Shown piece by piece: positions 14,979-22,510 of a stretch of DNA of 22,698 bases. The notes below the pieces were generated by a model, which made no database searches, was not told the origin of the DNA, and worked only from the letters and a program-made list of their open reading frames with translations. Source of the stretch: a virus; the IMG/VR virus record IMGVR_UViG_3300044730_000936, positions 1 through 22,698 of that record. One strand, 5' to 3'. The translations under genes and the position numbers were made by a program. Position 1 is the stretch's first letter. Each line of letters begins with the position of its first letter.

Positions 14979-16457
14979 TTAGACGACCGACTTGGTCAGG
15001 TTCGACTTGATGATGTCGACTTCGATTCTGTCACCAACGCTCGACACTCTCAGGCCAACTCGCGCCTTGATGAGGCCGTCAGCCAACTGAGATGTTGGGT
15101 TAATGGAAGCATCGCACTTGACTGTGTAGCCAAAGTCGACTCTCTTGCCATTTGCGTCAAATGCCTCGAACAGCGCACCGCTGGCGCGAAGCGGCTCGAG
15201 AATTGCAAACAGTTTTGACTCAACTGCAGCAAACACAGTGTTGCGACCATCGATGACGCTGAAGATGAGGTCTTCAAGCGAACGGTTCGCATCTACGACG
15301 ACTTTGTTCACCACATCTTGCGAGGTGATGTAACGGAAGTTGGTCGTGTCTGGCGACACCGAACGTGCGCCGTACACGCGAATTGTGTTGTTGATGAGTC
15401 TGATTGCATTGACATATGCTTCGTCAAGGGCGTCTCCGTTTGACTTGTCGATGTCTGTTGCAACTCCGTTCACAAACGCGGCCACCGAGATGAGGCCAGC
15501 GCCTGGCTTGTGTGGACCAACTTGCGTATGGGCAACTGCTCTTTTTGCAGCAGCGTAACCCACTGGCGGAATCAAACGATTTACACCAGAAACGCTTGTT
15601 GGAACATACACCCATGGGTAGAAGTAAGCAACATGCTCGGCATTGCTATCCGCTGCAGCAAGAGTCTGGCCAGCAGTCTTTGCCTCGGCAATGGTGTCGT
15701 CAAACGCGCCATTGAGGAATGCGATTCTATTGTAGTTCTGTGCATGTGCGGCAAGGCCAGTTTGAACAGTCGTGTTTGACGACTCTGGGCACATCACAAC
15801 GCCAGTTCCGTAAGACTCAAGGAACAATCCAAGACCAGTGACGTAGTTTGCTGCCGTTACTGTTTCTTCGTTGTCGTCACCAGCGCTAAGCGCAGTGGCT
15901 GCTTGATTCTCTGGAAGTGGCGAGCCAGTTGCCTGGAGGTCAGTTGCAGTCACCAACTTCGAAGCGGATGCTGACGAGTTGATGCGACCAACAGCCTGTG
16001 CAACAGACGAGCAGTTGCCAGTGCTGTACAGCAACGTTCCTCCATCATAAATTTTGATGATGAACGTGCCAGTTGCAGTTCCTGGCTTTACTGTTTCAAT
16101 GGTGATGTCGCTGCTCCATGCACCAGGACCATTTGCGGTGATTGTCATCACGTTGTCGCCACCAACTCCGCCCTCGTTGAGGGTCAAAGAGCCAGTCGAG
16201 TTTCCAGAACCAGCAACGCGAGCGATGTAGGCTCTCGTGCCGCCTTCTTCAAAAAATGTTTCAACTGATGGATGCAGGTAGGAGTACGATGCATAACCAC
16301 CGTAGATTGCCTCGAAATCGGCGAGACTTGTCACCAACTTTGCTTCGTCAACTGGTCCTCGCGCGGCCTTACCGACGAAGAATGCCTGCGATGTCTCAAC
16401 TGCCGTTGCGGCACTTGGTCCAACTCTTACTGCTGTTTGTATGCTTACGCCTGGCAT
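14979..16457 (-). CDS. Contractile tail sheath protein, 492 aa
   Basis: The sheath contracts to drive the tube into the cell and defines this phage as myovirus-type. Characteristic parts are the N-terminal VGPSAATAVETSQAFFVGKA and GPVDEAKLVTSLADFEAIYG segment, with SVETFFEEGGTRAYIARVAG directly after; residues about 85-190 are a variable strand-rich insert. The conserved C-terminal domain contains NFRYITSQDVVNKVVVDANR, SLEDLIFSVIDGRNTVFAAV and ASINPTSQLADGLIKARVGL. The ATG at 16457 is preceded by GAGGAAGG. The length is typical. It sits between a small hypothetical gene and the tube gene. The coding sequence looks less AT-rich than the baseplate genes. Confidence 0.95.
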   Translation of the reverse strand: MPGVSIQTAVRVGPSAATAVETSQAFFVGKAARGPVDEAKLVTSLADFEAIYGGYASYSYLHPSVETFFEEGGTRAYIARVAGSGNSTGSLTLNEGGVGGDNVMTITANGPGAWSSDITIETVKPGTATGTFIIKIYDGGTLLYSTGNCSSVAQAVGRINSSASASKLVTATDLQATGSPLPENQAATALSAGDDNEETVTAANYVTGLGLFLESYGTGVVMCPESSNTTVQTGLAAHAQNYNRIAFLNGAFDDTIAEAKTAGQTLAAADSNAEHVAYFYPWVYVPTSVSGVNRLIPPVGYAAAKRAVAHTQVGPHKPGAGLISVAAFVNGVATDIDKSNGDALDEAYVNAIRLINNTIRVYGARSVSPDTTNFRYITSQDVVNKVVVDANRSLEDLIFSVIDGRNTVFAAVESKLFAILEPLRASGALFEAFDANGKRVDFGYTVKCDASINPTSQLADGLIKARVGLRVSSVGDRIEVDIIKSNLTKSVV

Positions 16458-16502
16458 GACACCTTCCTCGCTATTGAGAGATTACGCGTATTCAATTTGT
16501 TC

Positions 16503-16841
16503 CTATTGTACAGACTCTGCGTCTTCTGTAGATGCAACTGTCTGATGATTATCACCAATTGGCTCTTGTGCCTGTTCTGGTGATGGATTCGCCGCCTTGG
16601 CCTTTGGCTTTGACGACTGTTGTTTCGCAGCCTGATGAACGACGACGAGTTTTCCGTCGGCAATTCCAGCGCTGCAAATCTTGCAAGAACCGTCGACTGC
16701 TGCGACGGAGTTGTTGGGGAGAATTCTTCCCTCTTCATCCACTTCAAATGAGCCGCCAGAAACGTTTTTGACAACAATTGCTGGAGTGGCAATGGACGAG
16801 TATTCATCCTTGCTCTTCAAAATTTTAAATAAATGGGCCAT
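16503..16841 (-). CDS. Small pre-sheath protein of unknown function, 112 aa
   Basis: I do not recognise a catalytic or named family. Residues 1-70 are strand-rich and contain TPAIVVKNVSGGSFEVDEEG and ADGKLVVVHQAAK, resembling small beta proteins encoded just before sheath genes in some actinobacterial phages. Residues about 72-112 are a low-complexity, probably disordered tail rich in Lys, Pro, Gln and acidic residues. Two cysteines (C-x-x-C, at DGSCKICSAG) could bind metal, though this is speculative. AAGGAG precedes the ATG at 16841. Position suggests a tail or neck-assembly role, but no function is assigned. Confidence 0.7.
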   Translation of the reverse strand: MAHLFKILKSKDEYSSIATPAIVVKNVSGGSFEVDEEGRILPNNSVAAVDGSCKICSAGIADGKLVVVHQAAKQQSSKPKAKAANPSPEQAQEPIGDNHQTVASTEDAESVQ

Positions 16842-16890
16842 TTGAACCGTTCTCCTTGGTAAGGCGCTATAAATTGTACTTCATAAAGCG

Positions 16891-17526
16891 TCACTCAATC
16901 GTATGTGTTTCAGTCCATGTGCTTGAAGAAAGGTTCGCATCGGTTACACCTTGCTGGGAAACCGAAAGTTCTATTTCCTGAATTTCGCCAATGTCTTGAC
17001 GACTGACCACTTCATTGATTCCAAGGTCGTAGCCAATGTATGCGCCACACATCACTCTGTCACCTTTTAGCAAAGTTATTTCTGAAAATTCTTCTCTCAT
17101 GCTGTTTTCGTCAATCATTACCTGAAATGATTGCCTTGGGTCAACTGCCTGTAGGCACGGATAGTCAAGCAATGCAGAGCGAACAACTGCGGTAAGTCTG
17201 TCTCTTGCAATTGTTGCTTCCTCTGGCCCAATCGCCCTACACCAAACATACGTTCTCATCGCATAATTTACGCGATACAAGGGGTCTGGACCATCAAATC
17301 CCATTCTGTCAAAACGTGTCGTTGATATTGCAACCGTTATTATCGTTGGCCAAACATCAAGTGCCAATGGCTCGTAAGTAAAAAACTTTTCTGGAGTCGG
17401 CAACTCGGTACTTGAAATGTCCCAACCATTTCTATATCGGATAACTCTTTTTGGCAAATCATTTTGCAAATACGTTGAAACATAATCTTTTGCAAAATGT
17501 GGACCATGCATTAAATAATTTGGCAT
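16891..17526 (-). CDS. Probable neck/tail-terminator region protein, 211 aa
   Basis: An upstream in-frame start at 17547 is possible, but the ATG at 17526 (MPNYLMHGPHFAK) is preferred because GAGGGA lies about ten bases before it and it follows the previous stop by one base. The protein is mixed alpha/beta with RVNYAMRTYVWCRAIGPEEA, IARDRLTAVVRSALLDYP and a late DRVMCGAYIGYDLGINEV strand. In gene order (connector, gpS-like, this gene, pre-sheath gene, sheath) it occupies the place of the tail terminator or a second tail-completion protein. The RLTAVVRSALLD helix next to beta strands fits that fold class. This is a positional inference. Confidence 0.6.
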   Translation of the reverse strand: MPNYLMHGPHFAKDYVSTYLQNDLPKRVIRYRNGWDISSTELPTPEKFFTYEPLALDVWPTIITVAISTTRFDRMGFDGPDPLYRVNYAMRTYVWCRAIGPEEATIARDRLTAVVRSALLDYPCLQAVDPRQSFQVMIDENSMREEFSEITLLKGDRVMCGAYIGYDLGINEVVSRQDIGEIQEIELSVSQQGVTDANLSSSTWTETHTIE

Positions 17527-17527
17527 A

Positions 17528-17998
17528 TTACTCGTATCCCTCAACAATGTACTTCACAACTTCTTCTGCTGCCTCATCAACCCATCGTTCTGGAGCAAAC
17601 AGTATCGGACGTGCTGGCATTCTTTCCGTTCCGTACTGGTGGAATCTTGCTATTTTTCCAGTGAACTTAAATCTTGCGCCACGCATCATTCCTTCCAGTT
17701 TCGGACCTTGCGTGACTTGCCTGAACAATTCTCCAGTCTGCACGAGAATTGGAGCACCAGGAAAATTTTCAGTTTTCCAAGATGCGTATTCTGCATCAAG
17801 AGGCTTCCACCCACCAGATGGCAAACCCTGAGCAGTAAAATTTGAAATCATGTATGCCTTCAGACTTTGGTGAAGGCGTGGCCAAACTGGCCGCAAATCC
17901 TTCATTCTGGAGCGAACGTCTTTTAGATATTCGGCAGCATCTTCATCACCGTCGACGTCAATTTTTATTTCGACATTAAGTTCTGACGGTGTTGCCAT
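17528..17998 (-). CDS. Tail completion/virion morphogenesis protein (gpS/HK97 gp10-like), 156 aa
   Basis: The sequence has the family pattern of virion morphogenesis proteins: a helix with RPVWPRLHQSLKAYMISNFT, GLPSGGWKPLDAEYASWK, LVQTGELFRQV, then FHQYGTERMPARPILFAPER and a closing helix (DEAAEEVVKYIVEG). The W-x-x-L...L-x-x-T-G-x-L...H-x-x-G-x-x-x-x-P-x-R-P spacing is the most telling evidence. Such proteins act at the neck in joining tail to head. Its ATG shares a base with the connector's TAA (TAATG), so the two are probably translationally coupled. The next gene begins one base after its stop. Confidence 0.82.
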   Translation of the reverse strand: MATPSELNVEIKIDVDGDEDAAEYLKDVRSRMKDLRPVWPRLHQSLKAYMISNFTAQGLPSGGWKPLDAEYASWKTENFPGAPILVQTGELFRQVTQGPKLEGMMRGARFKFTGKIARFHQYGTERMPARPILFAPERWVDEAAEEVVKYIVEGYE

Positions 17999-18870
17999 TA
18001 GGCGATTCTTCTTCTGCTGTATTTCTTTATTTGTGCAAGTTCTGTTTCCAAAAACCCAGTTTGAGCCACGGCCACCCCTCTTGGATTTAGGTCCTTAACG
18101 CCAACAACATCATCGTGCATGTTTTGCATCTCGCGTGTAGCCGCACGCAAAATCATCAACTTAAACATTTTTATATTGTCTCCATCAAGTCCACCCCTAT
18201 AGGTGACCCTAATGATGTCGTTTGCAAATCCAGTGTATACATCTATTCCGTAACGACGAACTGTATAGTCGCTTCCATTCGCAGTTGCGGAGCCACCAGA
18301 AACATACGTTCCAGTTGCGCCAGAGGACGCAACAGAAAATGTGTTTGTGGCAACAGAGGTTATTACCTTTGCGTTCAGGTTGAGAGTTGATGGTGTTATT
18401 CCAGAAATCGTGACAGTCTGCCCAACGGTAAAACCATGGTTTGCGGCAGTGTATGTAGCCGTTCCGCTTGTTGCAGTCGCGGCAGTGATTGTCGCAATTC
18501 TTTTTACTGCCTCGCCGAGAACTTTATTCACCATTGTTGGTCCGTCGAGCACAACGCCAGAAACAGAAACAATCGGAGTGTTTCTTAGATAAATCGTGCT
18601 TGGCGGTGCAGCATATGTGATTATTCCATTGGGGTCAGAATCGCCAAGGCCCAAGCCTTGGTTGTAGAAATACGAACCCATTGGAACGTTTACGTGATTT
18701 GCCTCAAGGATGTGGGTTTCCCCAACGAATTCGGTCACCTCGACTGGTCTGCCAAGGTATGTTTCCATTTCGCTTTGTAAACCCTGAAGGATTATCTCGG
18801 CAGCGTCCTGCTGCCTCAGCGAAAGGCTAATATCCATGTATGTGGTGAGGTCGGCAAGTGTTACTATCAT
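17998..18870 (-). CDS. Head-tail connector/neck protein with inserted beta domain, 290 aa
   Basis: Residues 1-120 resemble head-tail connector (adaptor) proteins: helical N terminus (LADLTTYMDISLSLRQQDAA, LQSEMETYLGRPVEV), then strands around TIYLRNTPIVSVSGVVLDG. Residues about 200-290 return to the core with YGIDVYTGF, IIRVTYRGG and helices KMFKLMILRAATREMQNMHD and TELAQIKKYSRRRI. Between these, residues about 124-198 are an inserted module that closely matches one in the J-like baseplate protein. The ATG at 18870 has GGAGG eight bases upstream. It starts the virion gene block in this window; no capsid or portal gene lies just before it, which is unusual for phage gene order. Confidence 0.78.
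   Translation of the reverse strand: MIVTLADLTTYMDISLSLRQQDAAEIILQGLQSEMETYLGRPVEVTEFVGETHILEANHVNVPMGSYFYNQGLGLGDSDPNGIITYAAPPSTIYLRNTPIVSVSGVVLDGPTMVNKVLGEAVKRIATITAATATSGTATYTAANHGFTVGQTVTISGITPSTLNLNAKVITSVATNTFSVASSGATGTYVSGGSATANGSDYTVRRYGIDVYTGFANDIIRVTYRGGLDGDNIKMFKLMILRAATREMQNMHDDVVGVKDLNPRGVAVAQTGFLETELAQIKKYSRRRIA
18277..18501 (-). repeat. Inserted GITPS-type beta domain, copy in connector
   Basis: Encodes residues 124-198 of the connector: RIATIT, YTAANHGFTVGQTVTISGI, GITPSTLNLN, ATNTFSVASSGATGTYVSGG. It aligns over its length with the copy in baseplate J and looks like an independent exposed domain inserted between core strands. Confidence 0.65.
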
Positions 18871-18903
18871 TTAACCAACCTCCAAGTGCTGGAGAAAAAT
18901 AAT

Positions 18904-19041
18904 TCAGCCGCCTCGGCGACGAAGTCGACCGAGAATACCCCTGGCCAATTCCTGTGCTCTTTCTGCTGCTCGCGACAATCTTCTTCTAACTCCGCCAGCG
19001 CGACCTTCGTCCTCGTCGCCTCTTTGCTCAACAGTTGGCAT
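18904..19041 (-). CDS. Tiny arginine-rich ORF, 45 aa
   Basis: From the ATG at 19041 the peptide begins MPTVEQRGDEDEG and continues as a basic helix-like tail (VRRRLSRAAERAQELARGIL, ending GRLRRRGG), with about 12 arginines in 45 residues. The start is chosen over in-frame upstream starts because CAGGAG lies eight bases before it. I do not recognise it. The acidic start and basic end could suit a nucleic-acid-binding or assembly peptide. A competing frame with no good start covers the same bases and ends at 18867, so this call is moderate. It sits between the ParB-like/PAPS-reductase cassette and the connector gene. Confidence 0.5.
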   Translation of the reverse strand: MPTVEQRGDEDEGRAGGVRRRLSRAAERAQELARGILGRLRRRGG

Positions 19042-19049
19042 GGCTGATT

Positions 19050-19113
19050 CTCCTGATTCGTAAATTCCGCAACGCTTGATAACTCGCGGTACCACAAATT
19101 TTATCATCAGGAG
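19050..19113 (-). promoter_or_regulatory. Inverted repeat able to mask the ribosome binding site of the 45-aa ORF
   Basis: On the minus strand CTCCTGAT (19113-19106) is followed 48 bases later by its exact complement ATCAGGAG (19057-19050), which contains the AGGAG site. Pairing could hide the site. Eight base pairs with a 48-base loop is weak evidence. Confidence 0.3.
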
Positions 19114-19126
19114 GGTATTACTGGCG

Positions 19127-19678
19127 TTATCTATCCTTATTTGGTGGTCGTTCGGTTTCGAAAGTGTCAACAGTTCCTGCTGGGGCTTCAATTGGAACCC
19201 ACGCTCTAGAGTACTTGTGTTCAGAAATGTTGAGTTTTTTTATCAATGTTCCGTCGAGAAGAAGATGCAATTCGTCATATTTCATTGACAGCAACTTGTC
19301 CATGTCCTCTTCGGTGTATTTGTTGCTGTAGACAAGGTCCCTAACTATTTTTGCAAGTTTGTGAGCAACAAGATTTCCCCTACCCCTATTAAGGCGAATA
19401 TGCATCATTGCTGCTTCCAGGGAGTCGCAATCAACAAAAACGCACGGAATCGTTTTTATTTTTTTAGCAAAATGTTCGTTTTCCTTAACGAGCATCCACC
19501 TGTGGTAGCCATCAATAATCGAGTTGTCTTTCCTGCGTACAAGTATCGGGAAAATGAATCCAAACTCATTAAGCGAAGCAGAGAGAGTAAGCAAATCTGG
19601 CCGCAAAATATGGTTGCAGTGCCAGTCTCCTTTTTTGAGTTGGTCAACTTCAATATTTTCAATTTTCAAAGATGTCAT
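19127..19678 (-). CDS. ParB-like nuclease-fold protein, IbrB-like, 183 aa
   Basis: The N-terminal domain has the ParB/Srx-like pattern: an initial VDQLKKGDWHCNHI, LSASLNEFGFIFPILVRRKD, then SIIDGYHRWML at residues 53-63 in place of the ParB GxRR box, and IRLNRGRGN at residues 94-102. The C-terminal third has WVPIEAPAGTVDTFETERPP and ends NKDR. The DGYHRW motif and partnership with a PAPS-reductase-like gene match IbrB-type proteins, known as regulators and putative nucleic-acid-acting partners of IbrA. Its ATG overlaps the preceding stop by four bases. Whether it cleaves DNA, binds CTP/ATP, or regulates transcription cannot be decided from sequence. Confidence 0.8.
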   Translation of the reverse strand: MTSLKIENIEVDQLKKGDWHCNHILRPDLLTLSASLNEFGFIFPILVRRKDNSIIDGYHRWMLVKENEHFAKKIKTIPCVFVDCDSLEAAMMHIRLNRGRGNLVAHKLAKIVRDLVYSNKYTEEDMDKLLSMKYDELHLLLDGTLIKKLNISEHKYSRAWVPIEAPAGTVDTFETERPPNKDR

Positions 19679-20817
19679 GTTTCCTCGCTGTTTATTTCTG
19701 ATGCTTCAATTTCCCTAACTGAATGAACTCTAGTTTTTGGCCCAATTGGGCTTGCAGAAATGCTTATCGCTAAAGAATGCATGAAAAGTGAATTTATCAA
19801 CGAATAAATCGTGTATGACTTTGGGTCAGCAACGTGTTTGCGTCGATACTCAGCAACAAATGCTTTTGCTCTCTGTTTTTTTGACTGGCCAATCATGTAG
19901 TCCTCTATGAACTCTTTTGCGCCGTCAAAACCCATCTTTGCGTATTTCTCGATTACTGCCTCAAGATTAAAGACTGGCCAATATCTGTACTGTGCGTCTA
20001 TGTACGGGAAACACTCAACGAGCCTGTCGTAAAATTCTGGTTCAGTGGCAACTACGTCCCCAATTCTCCTAATTGCAACAGAATGCAGTGGTATGCCAAC
20101 TCGGGTATTGCTGCCAGTTATTGCCGCAGAATCGTAATACTCGCAGTAGCGCTCTCCATGCTCTTCAATGATGAATTTGAAAACATCGGCGGCTTGCCAG
20201 TCGTAGATGACTTTTGCAAATTTCATTGGCATGCCTTTTTTCCCCTTGTATGGGGTGACTATGTAGTTTTCGTTCAATTTCTGAACCAATGACCTATAGC
20301 GAATCATTGATTCATTTGCTCGAACACCAGTGACGAAGGCAACACTTCCGTTCTTGCCCTGCATTGTGTAGTAATCAATACTTTCGTTTACTTCTTTTTC
20401 GCTTGTTATTCCAAAATCTTTTGGCGTTATCGCAAACGGTGGAATTTCCCTGATTAAACGGCCTTCTTTTTGGCGCTTTTCACTCCACAAAACAACAGAC
20501 TGTCGTCTGCCCAAAACCCATATCTCCGAGCCAGAGGGAATGCAGTACCACTCCATGTCAACCCATGGTTGTTGCCTGATGTAGTTGACATAGTCAATAA
20601 CCATCGGACTGACCATTTCTTCATCGCGAAAAATGACCTTAACTGGCCCAAGCCCACGTTCCTCATGTACTTCTTTTGCCAAAAGCAAAACCGCAGTTGA
20701 GTCCTTTCCTCCAGAGAACTGAACGCAAACCGTGTCAAACGTGTCGTAGACGTGACGTATCCGCTGGCGCGCCGCTTCTACGCAATTGATATCAAGAAAT
20801 AGTCTCTGTCGTGTCAT
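19675..20817 (-). CDS. PAPS reductase-like PP-loop protein, IbrA/DUF3440-like, 380 aa
   Basis: Residues 33-41 hold the PP-loop FSGGKDSTA used to bind ATP-type substrates. FRDEE (63-67) and GVRANESMIRYRS (164-176) follow, as in PAPS-reductase-like proteins with an extended C terminus. The cysteines are at about 12, 31, 92, 225 and 269, and the C-terminal ECGxH motif of true sulfonucleotide reductases is absent, so sulfate reduction is unlikely. DUF3440/IbrA-type proteins and DndC share this fold. The gene lies between two ParB-like genes with four-base overlaps on both sides, so all three are probably made together. Likely chemistry is ATP pyrophosphate cleavage/adenylation of an unknown substrate; this is inferred. 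Confidence 0.82.
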   Translation of the reverse strand: MTRQRLFLDINCVEAARQRIRHVYDTFDTVCVQFSGGKDSTAVLLLAKEVHEERGLGPVKVIFRDEEMVSPMVIDYVNYIRQQPWVDMEWYCIPSGSEIWVLGRRQSVVLWSEKRQKEGRLIREIPPFAITPKDFGITSEKEVNESIDYYTMQGKNGSVAFVTGVRANESMIRYRSLVQKLNENYIVTPYKGKKGMPMKFAKVIYDWQAADVFKFIIEEHGERYCEYYDSAAITGSNTRVGIPLHSVAIRRIGDVVATEPEFYDRLVECFPYIDAQYRYWPVFNLEAVIEKYAKMGFDGAKEFIEDYMIGQSKKQRAKAFVAEYRRKHVADPKSYTIYSLINSLFMHSLAISISASPIGPKTRVHSVREIEASEINSEET

Positions 20818-21608
20818 GCGTCCGTGTGAGCCTCAATAAAGTTAATCAGCCGCTCTGCTGTCGTTGTGCCGTCAATTGATGGTTCATTGCGAAGCCATCT
20901 GACAAAGTCGTACCACTTGCGCTGCTGGTCGGCATCATCAAAAACGACTTGCACTGAAACTATTGCTTTTGGCGCAGCGCCAGGAACCGCAACAGATGAG
21001 CCTCGCAATGCGATTTCGGTGTGGTCCATACCCTTGGGGGCAATAAGTTTTGTTTCACCATCGTCGTCTTTGGAGACAAGAGCAGAAATTTGTTTTTCAA
21101 CTTCTTCCGATACTTCAATTGGCTTTGCAACTATCACTGGCGGAACATAGGATGTTTTTGTAATATCGTCGTTGGCTTTTATGACCGCACGCTCATCCAT
21201 TGCGGCCATCTCAAACTCATCCCAACCCAAGCCATTCCAAAGTTCGCTAAAATCGCTTGATACTTCTGTCAACATTTTTTGAAGAAGGTCATCGTCTGTG
21301 TAGCCCAATTCCATCGTTCTGTTGTCGGCGAGGGCATACGCAACGGCTTGTTTGTCATCTGCGTCAAGAAAAATGACCGCAATCTTGTCCCACCCAAGTT
21401 TTATTGCTGCCATCAATTGGTGATTGCCAGCAATAACCGTGCCACTGCCATCCATATTCTTTTTGGCAACTATCGGTTTGACTTGTCCAAATTCCTTATA
21501 CGAGGCAGCAATTGCGTCAACGTTCCCCTTTCTGGGGTTTCCTTCAAGAAAATCCAATTCATGAATTGGCCAAGCCATACTTTTTAGTGATGGATGAATA
21601 TTGTTCAT
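20814..21608 (-). CDS. ParB-like nuclease-domain protein, 264 aa
   Basis: Residues 10-115 form a ParB-like domain: NPRKGNVDAIAASYKEFGQV (24-43), KPIVAKK, TVIAGNHQLMAAIKLGWDK (57-75) and AVAYALADNRTMELGYTDDD (88-107). The IAGNH box replaces the GxRR of plasmid ParB and is typical of phage ParB/Srx-like proteins. The C-terminal half has no ParB helix-turn-helix that I can see and instead carries SVQVVFDDADQQRKWYDFVR, a segment like those in other phage proteins of this sort. It overlaps both neighbours by four bases. It is distinct from the shorter ParB-like protein downstream, so the cassette has two different members. Confidence 0.82.
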   Translation of the reverse strand: MNNIHPSLKSMAWPIHELDFLEGNPRKGNVDAIAASYKEFGQVKPIVAKKNMDGSGTVIAGNHQLMAAIKLGWDKIAVIFLDADDKQAVAYALADNRTMELGYTDDDLLQKMLTEVSSDFSELWNGLGWDEFEMAAMDERAVIKANDDITKTSYVPPVIVAKPIEVSEEVEKQISALVSKDDDGETKLIAPKGMDHTEIALRGSSVAVPGAAPKAIVSVQVVFDDADQQRKWYDFVRWLRNEPSIDGTTTAERLINFIEAHTDA

Positions 21609-21943
21609 ACCTGAACCCTCACGTTCGCGTTAAGTGTCCTGAGGGAATCCATTGACGTGCGCAAAGAAAGAAGTTTCTCCCTCTTTGCCTTAACCAATGC
21701 CTCAGCGATTTTGTAGTCGTAATCAAAATCAGCCATTTTGTAATCCGCCCATGCTTCTCGTTCTTTAATTGAGCCTTTTGCGGATAGATATTCTTTGGCC
21801 CAATTTGCCTTGTAGAGAGATTCTTTTTTGGCGGCGTCTTCTGCAAGTTTTTCGAATGCTTCAGTTTCCTCTTCCAATAAATCCATCATTCGCAGCAACT
21901 CCTGCTCAATCTCTACTTGGCTTATGGGAGCAGTTCTGACCAT
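21605..21943 (-). CDS. Small helical charged phage protein, 112 aa
   Basis: Start at 21943 is chosen because AAGGAG lies nine bases before the ATG; a longer in-frame start at 22021 would intrude far into the resolvase gene and adds residues that look non-coding. The protein is almost wholly helical and coiled-coil-like: EIEQELLRMMDLLEEETEAF, KLAEDAAKKESLYKANWAKE, DYDYKIAEALVKAKREKLLS and a conserved-looking LRTSMDSLRTLNANVRVQ end. It overlaps the resolvase stop by 22 bases and the ParB-like start by four (ATGA). I recognise the pattern from phage genes near resolvase or replication genes but cannot name a function. Confidence 0.72.
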   Translation of the reverse strand: MVRTAPISQVEIEQELLRMMDLLEEETEAFEKLAEDAAKKESLYKANWAKEYLSAKGSIKEREAWADYKMADFDYDYKIAEALVKAKREKLLSLRTSMDSLRTLNANVRVQV

Positions 21944-22500
21944 CTCGCGTTTCTCCTTAGTGCTTCGTACAGTGGTGTCCAATCTACCTTCTCCAGGGCA
22001 GACATTTGCTGGTCTGACCATTTATAGGGAGATTCTCCAATTTGCGCATAGGCCATATGTTCAAGAACCCAAGCGTCGCACTCGTCATCACCAAAAGACT
22101 CGACAAATTTTTCTGGAACAATTTCTTTTACCGCAGCCAACACCTCGTCTTTGCCAGCATTTCCATTGCCAGTGGCAAACTTGGCCCTGCACTTTGGTGG
22201 AACCTCAACCATTCGGAACCCTGCCTTATGTAAGCCGACTTTCACCGCTCCGCCCAATTCCCCTATTGAGTGGGCACGAGAAAACTTGGACCCAAATGAG
22301 TAGCCCTCCATAACTATTGCTACTGGCTGGACATCTTGTGCAAAATTTACCAATCGTTCAGATATTTCGACCAACCGCTCAGTGCCCCTTAGTTTTGACT
22401 GAATGGCGAATGTGTCCCCCAAAAAACTGACGCCAGTGGAGGTTAGCGAAAGGTCAATGCCCATCAACTTTGGTGGATTGACGGTTGCCGTGCTTGTCAC
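21922..22500 (-). CDS. RuvC-like Holliday junction resolvase, 192 aa
   Basis: The RNase H-fold resolvase signature is clear: LMGIDLSLTSTGVSF (first Asp), AIVMEGYSFGSKF (catalytic Glu), a GNGNAGKDEVLAAV segment with Lys, and GDDECDAWVLEHM (final Asp residues). Such phage enzymes resolve branched DNA before packaging or during recombination. A GTG at 22500 is preferred because it lies just after the HNH stop at 22511; the ATG at 22464 (MGIDLS) is also possible, and the TTG at 22560 would overlap the HNH gene. No strong ribosome binding site decides the choice. The C-terminal tail (WTPLYEALRRNARWSELL) overlaps the next gene. Confidence 0.85.
   Translation of the reverse strand: MTSTATVNPPKLMGIDLSLTSTGVSFLGDTFAIQSKLRGTERLVEISERLVNFAQDVQPVAIVMEGYSFGSKFSRAHSIGELGGAVKVGLHKAGFRMVEVPPKCRAKFATGNGNAGKDEVLAAVKEIVPEKFVESFGDDECDAWVLEHMAYAQIGESPYKWSDQQMSALEKVDWTPLYEALRRNARWSELLP
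21953..21958 (-). promoter_or_regulatory. Ribosome binding site deciding the start of the 112-aa helical protein
   Basis: AAGGAG lies nine bases before the ATG at 21943, inside the end of the resolvase gene. It favours this start over an upstream in-frame ATG at 22021. Confidence 0.6.
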
Positions 22501-22510
22501 GGCAAAGATA

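Noticed and set aside
16445-16807. 120-residue minus-strand frame overlapping the pre-sheath gene
   Set aside because: Shares the region with the 112-residue frame that has an AAGGAG start; its Gln/Arg/Leu-rich sequence looks like an out-of-frame shadow.
16504-16880. Two GTACAAT boxes in gene gaps before the pre-sheath and sheath genes, considered as -10 promoter elements
   Set aside because: No -35-like hexamer at a normal spacing could be found for either, and similar words occur inside genes.
18867-19097. 76-residue minus-strand frame ending in a 4-base overlap with the connector start
   Set aside because: It has only a TTG start without a ribosome binding site, and the overlapping 45-residue frame has a well-placed AGGAG before an ATG. 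Kept as the main alternative.
19675-20817. True PAPS reductase for sulfate assimilation
   Set aside because: Fold signature is present but the catalytic cysteine motif is absent and no sulfur-assimilation genes are nearby.
21944-22021. Longer N terminus for the 112-residue helical protein starting at ATG 22021
   Set aside because: It lies fully inside the resolvase gene, and the AAGGAG-preceded ATG at 21943 is a better start.
21828-22313. 161-residue plus-strand open frame opposite the resolvase
   Set aside because: Antisense to the resolvase and helical-protein genes; it has no domain-like pattern and no co-directional neighbours.
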